Positions 1-5,873 of a DNA stretch of 8,119 nucleotides are shown one piece after another. The stretch spans positions 1 through 8,119 of the forward strand of contig JAKLIL010000066.1 of assembly GCA_022709625.1 (NCBI GenBank). Direction: 5' to 3'. Every line of letters starts with the position of its first letter. The stretch's first letter is position 1. Both the position numbers and the translations under genes were made by a program. The notes beneath the pieces are model-generated. The model searched no databases. It was not told where the DNA came from and saw only the letters and a list, made by a program, of their open reading frames with translations. The stretch is from Verrucomicrobiota bacterium (GTDB lineage: Bacteria > Verrucomicrobiota > Kiritimatiellia > CAIQIC01 > Lenti-01).

Positions 1-750
1 CGCGCCGAGCGCCAAAGTGTCGCGCGACGTGGCGCGGTGGGCCAGCTCGACGCATTCGCCGTCGGCGGCGAACAGAACCGCGTGGTCGCCGACGATGTCG
101 CCGCCGCGGACGGCATGGAAACCGATTTGCTTTTCGGGCCGCGCGCCGACGAGGCCGGCGCGGCCGTGGACGGCGACGTCCTCGAGGTCCCAGCCGAAGC
201 CCAGGGCGGCGGCCTCGCCGAGGAACAGGGCCGTGCCGGAGGGCGCGTCCTGCTTGCGGCGGTGGTGGCGTTCGACGATTTCGCAGTCGTAGCCGCGGCC
301 CTGCAGGGCGCGGGCGGCCTGCTGGACAAGGGCGTAGAGCAGGTTCACGCCGAGACTCATGTTGGCGGAGAAAACGACCGGAATTTTTTCGGCGGCTTTG
401 GCGACGGCGGCTTTTTCGGCGTCGTCGAGGCCGGTGGTGCCAAGCACCCACGGGAGGCGGGCGGCCGCCAGCCGCGGCGCGGCGGCGACCGAAGCAGCGC
501 GGGACGTGAAGTCGATCGCAACGTCGAACCGCGCGGCGAGGGCCGCGTCCAAATCGCCGGCAACGCGCACGCCGAGGGCCGGTCCGCCGGCCGCGGTGCC
601 GGCATCTTGGCCGACCAGCGGGGAATCGGGGCGGTCGACGGCGGCGGCAAGTTCCAAGCCGGCAACGGCCTTGGCCGCCAGCAGGCGCACGATGGCCTGG
701 CCCATGCGGCCGGCCGCGCCCAGCAGCAGGACTTGGCGGGCGGAACTCAT
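1..750 (-). CDS. dapB: 4-hydroxy-tetrahydrodipicolinate reductase, C-terminus cut by window edge
   Basis: This cytoplasmic enzyme makes tetrahydrodipicolinate by NAD(P)H-dependent reduction of the DapA product, in the lysine/meso-diaminopimelate pathway. Read on the minus strand from the ATG at 750-748, it gives 250 residues with no stop. The family is usually about 265-270 residues, so only the last 15-20 are missing. The N-terminal Rossmann nucleotide loop is visible as GAAGRMG (residues 11-17). The catalytic signature ERHHRRKQDAPSGTA spans residues 160-174, with the family's paired histidines at 162-163 and lysine at 166. The later GFHAVRGGDIVGDH block and a C-terminal ATSRD block are also typical. 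The start codon overlaps the dapA stop as ATGA and no strong Shine-Dalgarno sequence is visible, so translation probably depends on ribosomes finishing dapA. The identification is secure; only the C-terminus is unseen. Confidence 0.96.
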   Translation of the reverse strand, partial: MSSARQVLLLGAAGRMGQAIVRLLAAKAVAGLELAAAVDRPDSPLVGQDAGTAAGGPALGVRVAGDLDAALAARFDVAIDFTSRAASVAAAPRLAAARLPWVLGTTGLDDAEKAAVAKAAEKIPVVFSANMSLGVNLLYALVQQAARALQGRGYDCEIVERHHRRKQDAPSGTALFLGEAAALGFGWDLEDVAVHGRAGLVGARPEKQIGFHAVRGGDIVGDHAVLFAADGECVELAHRATSRDTLALGA

Positions 751-1616
751 TTCAGCAGGCCGCATTTCTCGAGCGTGGCGCGCAGTTTGTCCTTGTTGGC
801 GGGCGCCAGGTCGCACAGGGGGAGGCGGTAGTGCGCCGGACCAAGCCCCACCATTTCGGCGGCGGCCTTGATCGGAATGGGATTGGTCTCGATGAAAACG
901 TCGGTGAACAAACCGTAATATTTGAAGTGCAGTCGGCGGGCTTCGTCCCAGCGGCCGGCGGCGGCGGCGTGGACCAGGCCGGCGACGGCCTGCGGGGCGA
1001 CGTTGGAGGCGACGCTGATGACGCCCGCGGCGCCAACGGCCATCATGGGCAGCGTGAGGCCGTCGTCGCCGGAGAGCACCTCGATGTCGCAGGCGGCCTT
1101 GATGCGGCTGACGCGGTCGACGCTGCCGCCGGCCTCCTTGACGCAGACGATCTTGGGATGCTTGGCCAGTTCGGCGATGGTGGCGACGGCGATTTCGCAC
1201 GAGGTGCGGCCGGGCACGTTGTAGAGGACGACGGGCAGGCCGAGATCGGCCACGGCGATGAAATGGCGGATCAGGCCCGCGGGCGTCGGCTTGTTGTAGT
1301 AGGGGGTGACCTGCAGGGTGCCGTCCACGCCCATGTCCAGGACCTTTTCGGTCAGTTCGAGGGCCTCGGCGGTGGAATTGGCTCCCGTGCCGGCGACGAC
1401 CTTGACGCGGCCGGCGGCCGTTTCGGCGACGACGCGGACGACCTCGACATGCTCCGCCATGTCCAGGGTGGGGGATTCCCCGGTGGTGCCCACGGGCACG
1501 AGGCCGTCGATGCCGCCGGCGATCTGGAACTCGACCAGCGCGCGGAGCCGGTCGTAGTCTACCGCGCCGTCGGGGCGGAAGGGGGTGATCAAAGCGGTAT
1601 ATGCGCCTGCAAACAT
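747..1616 (-). CDS. dapA: 4-hydroxy-tetrahydrodipicolinate synthase
   Basis: This enzyme condenses pyruvate with aspartate semialdehyde, the first committed step of lysine/diaminopimelate synthesis, in the cytoplasm. The 289-residue product has the normal family length and one TIM-barrel (DHDPS/NAL) domain. Visible motifs are GTTGES (43-48) with the pyruvate-binding Thr44-Thr45, TPYYNKP (104-110) with Tyr107, YNVPGRT (132-138) with Tyr132 and Arg137, and the Schiff-base lysine Lys160 in VKEAGG. The substrate-side LSGDD block follows. The frame stays open upstream of 1616, but the ATG at 1616 was chosen because homologues begin MF-G-...-ITPF and the family numbering then fits. Upstream, a GGAAAGGG stretch is a modest ribosome-binding site. 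The gene is first in an operon with dapB, which it overlaps by four bases, and it is divergent from the phosphatase gene. Confidence 0.97.
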   Translation of the reverse strand: MFAGAYTALITPFRPDGAVDYDRLRALVEFQIAGGIDGLVPVGTTGESPTLDMAEHVEVVRVVAETAAGRVKVVAGTGANSTAEALELTEKVLDMGVDGTLQVTPYYNKPTPAGLIRHFIAVADLGLPVVLYNVPGRTSCEIAVATIAELAKHPKIVCVKEAGGSVDRVSRIKAACDIEVLSGDDGLTLPMMAVGAAGVISVASNVAPQAVAGLVHAAAAGRWDEARRLHFKYYGLFTDVFIETNPIPIKAAAEMVGLGPAHYRLPLCDLAPANKDKLRATLEKCGLLK

Positions 1617-1740
1617 GGGGTCGCCCTTTCCAAGATTTGGAAGAACTTCATTATGGGGCAAAACCGGGGAATGAACAGCAAAAAAACGGGCGGAAAACGT
1701 TTGCCCGGCGCAGATGCCTCCGATATGGTGTGCCCACGAG
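1617..1740. promoter_or_regulatory. Divergent intergenic region between dapA and the phosphatase gene
   Basis: These 124 bases must hold the 5' control sequences of both transcription units. Toward the phosphatase there is a loose sigma70-like pair: TTGCCC (1701-1706), a 17-base spacer, then TATGGT (1724-1729), each matching 4 of 6 consensus positions. Toward dapA a CATAAT hexamer (minus strand, 1655-1650) resembles a -10 box, but no -35 box lies at a proper distance. A short palindrome, CCAAGATTTGG (1631-1641), lies just upstream of dapA. No riboswitch fold, such as a lysine riboswitch, is recognisable, and the space is too short for one. That a promoter exists here is likely from the layout; the exact boxes are uncertain. 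Confidence 0.35.
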
Positions 1741-3471
1741 ATGCCGAAGGACAAGGAACAATCCCAGGCGACGATGCGCATCGACATCACGCCGGCGATG
1801 CTGGAGCAGCTCCAGCAGGCGCCGGCGCCGGCCACCGTGCGCATCGGCCGGCCCGGGGGCTTGACCATGGCGCCGCGGCCGGGCGGCCCGGGCGTGATCC
1901 GGGTGCCGGCGGGGCCGACGGCGCGGCCAATGGGCGGGGAGGATTTCCAGGTCCTGCTGCAAAGCATCTACGACGCGGTGTTCATCACCGATCCCCAGGG
2001 CGCGATCATCGGCGCGAACGTGCGTGCGGAGCAGTTTTTCGCCAGCAGCCGGGCCGAGCTGTGCAAGAAGAACGTGCTCGACTTGCTCTGCGGCGCCCAG
2101 CGCAGCCTGCTCGACACGATCCTCGGTTCGCTGGAAAACAACCGTTTCGTGCTGATCCAGGCGTTGTGCCGCCGGGCGGACGACACGATGTTCCCGGGGG
2201 AAATTTCCGTCAGCCGCCTCCCGCTGGGCGGCAGGACGCACCTGAGTTTCTTCATCCGCGACATCACCTTGCGCAAGGAGACCGAAGAGCGCCTGAAGAC
2301 CGGCTACAACGCGCTGCAGAATTCCGGCAGCGGCATCGCGGTGGCCGACATGGAGGGCACGTTGGCGGGCTACGTGAATCCCTCCATGCTGGCCCTGCTG
2401 GGGCTGGAATCGGCGGAGGAAGCCTACGCCCTGAATTTCCGCCAGTTCCTGAAGGAGGAGGCCTTGGCCGCCGACATGCTGGCCACGGTACAGGCCGGCG
2501 ATACCTGGGTCGGCGAGCTGGAAATGAAGCGCAAGGCCGGCGCGCCGTTCTTCGCGCAAGCCTCGCTCGAGCCCAACCTGAACCCGGACGGGGCCATGAC
2601 GGGCATCGTGATTTCGCTTCTCGACGTGACTCCCCAGCGGCAGGCGCAGCAGCAGCTCGAACTCTACGCCGCCCAGCTGCGGCAGAAAAACGCGGAAATG
2701 GAAGCCGACCTGCGCATGGCGCGCGATCTGCAGTACGCTTTCATGCCGACGACCTATCCCACCGTGGTTTCCGGCGATCCGGCGCGGCCGGGCCATCTGG
2801 AGTTCGCCCACGTGTACCATCCCAGCGGGCTGGTGGGCGGCGATTTCTTCGACATCCTGCCGGTGTCCGAGAACCAGGTGCTGGTGTTCGTGGCGGACGT
2901 GATGGGCCACGGCGCGCGGGCGGCGCTGGTGGTGGCGACCATCCGGGGCCTGCTGGAGCAGATTTCGAAGGAGACGCAGGAACCCGGCGAATTCATGACG
3001 CGCCTGAACGCGGCCTATTCGAAAATCTTCGGCAGCGCCAACGAACTCATGTTCGCGACGGCCTGCTGCGTGGATTTCGACCTGCGGCGGGGCCGCATCC
3101 GCCACGCCAACGCCGGCCATCCCTTGCCGATGGTGATCGATGCGGAGGGCACGGTGCGCAGCGGGCGGATGTCGCCCGAAGGGCTGGGGCCCGCGCTGGG
3201 CCTGTTCGGCGATGCCCGCTACGCCCACACCGAAGCGGATCTCCCCCCCGGCAAGCGGGTCATCTTCTATACCGACGGGCTGACCGAAGCCCGCAACCAG
3301 CGGCAGGACGAATTCGACGTCAAGGGGCTGGAAGCCTCCCTGACGCGGCACATGGGCGAACCCTTGCCGGACCTGATGAAAGCCCTGCTGCGCGAGGTGG
3401 TCGAATTCACCGGTACGCCGGTGTTCGAAGACGACGTGTGTTTGCTGGGCGTAGGCTACGCCGGATCATGA
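1741..3471 (+). CDS. PAS-PAS-SpoIIE (RsbU-type PP2C) serine/threonine phosphatase
   Basis: This is a probable cytoplasmic signalling phosphatase of the type that dephosphorylates anti-sigma-factor antagonists (STAS proteins) in partner-switching pathways. Numbered from the ATG at 1741 (576 residues), a Pro/Gly/Arg-rich leader (about 12-66) is followed by PAS 1 (about 69-177, closing with RDITLRKETEE) and PAS 2 (about 187-297). A Gln/Glu-rich coiled-coil linker (about 297-330) contains the usual ARDLQ..FMP hinge. The PP2C domain (about 335-574) has all the expected motifs: GGDFFD (366-371), DVMGHG (386-391), NAGH (457-460), TDGLTE (511-516) and the late acidic pair at 564-565, so it should be catalytically intact. 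No membrane segment or receiver domain is seen. The start is unsure. An in-frame ATG at 1714 adds nine residues with codon use unlike the gene, an ATG at 1774 is also possible, and none has a good Shine-Dalgarno. No kinase (RsbW type) or STAS partner is in the window. Confidence 0.92.
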   Translation: MPKDKEQSQATMRIDITPAMLEQLQQAPAPATVRIGRPGGLTMAPRPGGPGVIRVPAGPTARPMGGEDFQVLLQSIYDAVFITDPQGAIIGANVRAEQFFASSRAELCKKNVLDLLCGAQRSLLDTILGSLENNRFVLIQALCRRADDTMFPGEISVSRLPLGGRTHLSFFIRDITLRKETEERLKTGYNALQNSGSGIAVADMEGTLAGYVNPSMLALLGLESAEEAYALNFRQFLKEEALAADMLATVQAGDTWVGELEMKRKAGAPFFAQASLEPNLNPDGAMTGIVISLLDVTPQRQAQQQLELYAAQLRQKNAEMEADLRMARDLQYAFMPTTYPTVVSGDPARPGHLEFAHVYHPSGLVGGDFFDILPVSENQVLVFVADVMGHGARAALVVATIRGLLEQISKETQEPGEFMTRLNAAYSKIFGSANELMFATACCVDFDLRRGRIRHANAGHPLPMVIDAEGTVRSGRMSPEGLGPALGLFGDARYAHTEADLPPGKRVIFYTDGLTEARNQRQDEFDVKGLEASLTRHMGEPLPDLMKALLREVVEFTGTPVFEDDVCLLGVGYAGS

Positions 3472-3486
3472 ATTTCAAGAGCGCGT

Positions 3487-3494
3487 AAGGAAGG
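3487..3494 (+). promoter_or_regulatory. Ribosome-binding site of the beta-barrel gene
   Basis: The purine-rich AAGGAAGG ends nine bases before the ATG at 3504. It supports that start over the second in-frame ATG two codons later. It begins 16 bases after the phosphatase stop codon. Confidence 0.6.
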
Positions 3495-3503
3495 AAACGA
3501 AAG

Positions 3504-4427
3504 ATGGCGATGAGCAGACATTGGACGGCGGCGATGGCATTGGCGGCCAGCGCGGCGTTTGCGTTCGGGCAGCAACGGGTTATCCAACCCTCTCCGGTTT
3601 ACTATCAAGGAACGGCCGCGCCGCACGTGCCCGCTCCGGCGGCGCCCGCGACCCCCGCGCCGGCCCCCGGCGCTCCGGCGACGGCCTATCCCGCCGGCCC
3701 GCCGGTTTTCTACGCGCCGGCTCCGGGTTATTACGCGGCGCCCCCCGTTTACGCCGCCCCGCCGGCCGCGGCCGCCGCGGAAGAGGAGGAGGAGGGCATC
3801 TACTGGTTTTGGGGCCAGAAGTGGCCCGGTCTGTCCATCGGCGCCCAGATCGGTACGCTGGGGTGGGGCCCGGACGTGGTTTTCGGCATCAACCGCTACC
3901 TCAGCCTGCGCAGCGGCGTGAATTTCGGGAATCTGGGCTTCGAACTCGAGTTGGACGACGTGGACTACGATTTCGACCTGCACTTGTTCAGTGTTCCCTT
4001 GCTGATCGATCTTTATCCGCTTGGCGACCATTTCCGGATTTCCGCGGGCGCCTATCTGACCAGCGGCACCAGCGTGGACCTGGAAGCCACGCCGGACCAG
4101 GCGGTGCAGATTGGGTCCCACACCTACGGACCCGACGTGGTCGGCACCCTGACCGGCGAGGTCGAGGTGGATAATGTCTTTGCCTACTACCTCGGCATCG
4201 GTTTCGGCAATCCCGTCGCCGAGGACCAGCGGTTGACGGTCAAACTCGACATCGGCGTAGTCTTCCAGTCCTACGACGTCTCGCTGACCTCCGACGGGCC
4301 GGGCATGACCGCCAAGCTCGACACCTTCCGCGAGGACATCGTGGAAGAAGAGCAGAACCTGCAGGCCGATTTCGACGACTTCAAGGTGTATCCGGTCGTG
4401 GCGCTTGGTCTCGCCTTTACCTTCTAG
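3504..4427 (+). CDS. Exported outer-membrane beta-barrel-like protein with Pro/Ala/Tyr-rich linker
   Basis: The specific family is not recognised. The 307-residue product starts with a Sec-type signal peptide (Arg at residue 5, hydrophobic alanine-rich core to about 20, likely cut near AFA/FG, residues 19-22). Residues of about 28-92 are low-complexity, dominated by Pro, Ala and Tyr, and end in an acidic run of five Glu (about 93-97). From there the sequence alternates polar and hydrophobic residues in strand-sized pieces with Gly/Tyr/Asp turns (for example ELDDVDYDFDLHLFSVPLL), and the protein ends in LAFTF. An aromatic C-terminal residue preceded by alternating hydrophobics is the usual outer-membrane barrel assembly signal. 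I infer a small outer-membrane barrel (8-10 strands) with a periplasmic or surface linker. It lies 32 bases after the phosphatase gene and 25 before the cyclophilin gene. A porin-like channel or a structural OmpA-like role cannot be told apart here; no OmpA peptidoglycan-binding domain is visible. Confidence 0.8.
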   Translation: MAMSRHWTAAMALAASAAFAFGQQRVIQPSPVYYQGTAAPHVPAPAAPATPAPAPGAPATAYPAGPPVFYAPAPGYYAAPPVYAAPPAAAAAEEEEEGIYWFWGQKWPGLSIGAQIGTLGWGPDVVFGINRYLSLRSGVNFGNLGFELELDDVDYDFDLHLFSVPLLIDLYPLGDHFRISAGAYLTSGTSVDLEATPDQAVQIGSHTYGPDVVGTLTGEVEVDNVFAYYLGIGFGNPVAEDQRLTVKLDIGVVFQSYDVSLTSDGPGMTAKLDTFREDIVEEEQNLQADFDDFKVYPVVALGLAFTF

Positions 4428-4452
4428 GGCCGCGCGGCGCGCCCGGGGCAAG

Positions 4453-5739
4453 ATGCGCGGTCTCCAGCGAAGTTGGCGTTGCCAAGCTCTGGCGGGCCTA
4501 CTGGCGCTTGCGGGCGCGCCCGCAGCGGGCGCGCAAAGCAACGGGATTTTCGCCGATTTCTCCACCGCGCTGGGGAACTTCACCGTCCAGTTGGACTACG
4601 AGCGCGCCCCGCGCGCCGTGGCCGCTTTCGTGGGCTTGGCGACCGGCGCCGGTGCCTGGGCCGATGCCCAGGGCAACGTCTGGACCAACAAGCCCTTCTA
4701 CGACGGCTCGCTGTTTCACCGGGTGGTGAAGGACGCGGCGAGCAACGGCATTGCGATCCATGGGGGCGGGTGCCTGTACGTATCCGTCGATACCAACGGC
4801 GTGGCATCCACCAACTTCGCCAACGCGGGCTACACCATGCCGGAAAACGTGACCAACGGCCTGGCGCACGTGGCTGGCGCGATCGCCATGGCCAATGCGG
4901 GCCCGAATACCGACGGTTCGCAGTTTTTCGTCATGGCCACGAACTGGCCAGCTTGGGACGGCAGCTACACGGTGTTCGGGCACGTGACCGCCGGCCTGGA
5001 CGCGGTGGCGGCGATCGCCGCCGTGTCGGTCCAGGGGGCGGGCTCCCGCCCGGTCCAAGACGTCGTGCTGAGCAACGTCGTCGTGCGCCGCGTCGGAGAA
5101 TCGGCCGCGGCGTTCGATATCTCCGCCCACGGCGTGCCGGTGGTTGAAACGGGACCCATGACGGCCGTCGCGGCGGGTGCCGATCTCATCTTGAAGATGG
5201 AAATGGCCAGCCAGTCGAAAACGTCCTTCCGCGAGTCTGCGGATCTGGTGGAGTGGGACAGTTCCGATCTCGAGTACCACACGGACCCCACCACGGTCTG
5301 GACGACCTCGGTGCCGCGGGTGGTGCTGGGCGACACCTATTACTTCCACGTGTCCCGCGTGCTGTTTCCCGAGCCGATCACGTCTCCGGCCACCCACCGC
5401 GGCCTCAAGTTCACCTTCTGGTGGACGAACGGGACGCCGGCCGTGAAATACGAGGCATGGTTCGCGACGAACTACTGGGATGCGGGCGCGTTCTGGGTGA
5501 CGATGGCGGGAAGCAATGTCTCCTCCGGGGTGATCTATCCTGGAGACGCATGGACTCGCAACCCCTATGCGGCCCGCCTCGTCTTTGAGGAATATTCGCC
5601 AGTCAATTCCGGCAAGGTACACTCTTACTCCTTGGGGTTCAATCCCGGCCAGCCGACCAACCGCTTCACGGGCTACTGGTGGCCGGCCACCAACGCCGCC
5701 TTGCGCCAGCCCATTTCCGGTCTCTTCACCGTCCAGTGA
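4453..5739 (+). CDS. Exported cyclophilin-type peptidyl-prolyl cis-trans isomerase with extra C-terminal domain
   Basis: This is a probable periplasmic or secreted prolyl isomerase that assists folding of exported proteins. The 428-residue product has a signal peptide with a likely cut after Ala27 (AGA/QS). The cyclophilin domain covers about 30-212. FHR (88-90) supplies the catalytic arginine, and MANAGPNTDGSQFF (146-159) is a near-exact match to the classic active-site block. DGSYTVFGHV (169-178) follows. The loop after FHR is unusual: it carries about five extra residues, and the family's FM.QGG reads IAIHGG here, replacing Phe, Met and Gln of the active site. Residues of about 215-428 form a Trp/Tyr-rich, beta-like domain I do not recognise; it includes FRESADLVEW, which recalls short segments common in verrucomicrobial exported proteins. 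The ATG at 4453 was chosen because it starts a clean signal peptide; in-frame sequence back to 4405 overlaps the previous gene. A GGGG four bases upstream is a weak ribosome site. Confidence 0.88.
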   Translation: MRGLQRSWRCQALAGLLALAGAPAAGAQSNGIFADFSTALGNFTVQLDYERAPRAVAAFVGLATGAGAWADAQGNVWTNKPFYDGSLFHRVVKDAASNGIAIHGGGCLYVSVDTNGVASTNFANAGYTMPENVTNGLAHVAGAIAMANAGPNTDGSQFFVMATNWPAWDGSYTVFGHVTAGLDAVAAIAAVSVQGAGSRPVQDVVLSNVVVRRVGESAAAFDISAHGVPVVETGPMTAVAAGADLILKMEMASQSKTSFRESADLVEWDSSDLEYHTDPTTVWTTSVPRVVLGDTYYFHVSRVLFPEPITSPATHRGLKFTFWWTNGTPAVKYEAWFATNYWDAGAFWVTMAGSNVSSGVIYPGDAWTRNPYAARLVFEEYSPVNSGKVHSYSLGFNPGQPTNRFTGYWWPATNAALRQPISGLFTVQ

Positions 5740-5758
5740 CCGTGACCGGCGGCCGACC

Positions 5759-5787
5759 GGAAAAAGCGTTTTTTTGGGCGTTTTTCC
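5759..5787 (+). terminator. Possible terminator after the cyclophilin gene
   Basis: Beginning 19 bases after the stop codon, GGAAAAA (5759-5765) and TTTTTCC (5781-5787) form a seven-base inverted repeat around a 15-base loop that contains a T7 run (5769-5775). A GC-rich CCGG..CCGG element sits directly before it. T-tracts near a stem fit intrinsic termination, but the stem is mostly A-T and the GC part is short, so this is a weak call. Confidence 0.3.
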
Positions 5788-5790
5788 CTT

Positions 5791-5812
5791 GCCATGCGGG
5801 GCCGCCCGTGGC
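5791..5812. other. GC-rich imperfect hairpin upstream of the repeat-protein gene
   Basis: The arms GCCATG (5791-5796) and CGTGGC (5807-5812) pair over six positions, one of them a wobble, around a G/C-rich centre. It lies about 60 bases before the start codon at 5874. It could be part of a terminator, an operator or an mRNA leader structure; the sequence does not decide. Confidence 0.3.
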
Positions 5813-5861
5813 ATCGTGCGCGTATTCAAGCGGTCGTCGCGTCTCATCCCGGAATCATTAC

Positions 5862-5866
5862 AGGAG
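5862..5866 (+). promoter_or_regulatory. Ribosome-binding site of the modular exported protein
   Basis: A consensus AGGAG lies seven bases before the ATG at 5874. It is the best Shine-Dalgarno sequence in the window and firmly fixes this start. Confidence 0.75.
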
Positions 5867-5873
5867 TCGAATC

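Noticed and set aside
1617..1740. A lysine riboswitch upstream of dapA
   Set aside because: The interval is too short for the aptamer and shows none of its conserved helices.
1617..1967. Upstream extension of dapA to an in-frame start at 1967
   Set aside because: The extension would overlap the divergent phosphatase gene, matches nothing in the DHDPS family, and is not needed because the start at 1616 fits family length and numbering.
1651..3351. A 566-codon open frame on the minus strand opposite the phosphatase gene
   Set aside because: It is rich in His, Arg and Gln with no recognisable domain, and the opposite strand encodes a complete, motif-supported protein.
831..3488. An 885-codon open frame on the plus strand, antisense to dapA and in another frame of the phosphatase gene
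   Set aside because: It runs across two well-identified genes on opposite strands. Its predicted protein is Gly/Ala/Arg-rich without any domain, as expected for a shadow frame in GC-rich DNA.
5807..5825. Sigma54-like TGGCAT upstream of the repeat-protein gene
   Set aside because: The TGGCA half is present, but no TTGC or GC doublet lies at the required spacing.
4498..5847. A 449-codon open frame on the minus strand opposite the cyclophilin gene
   Set aside because: Its Arg/Gly/His-rich composition is typical of antisense GC-rich frames, and the plus strand has a clear cyclophilin.
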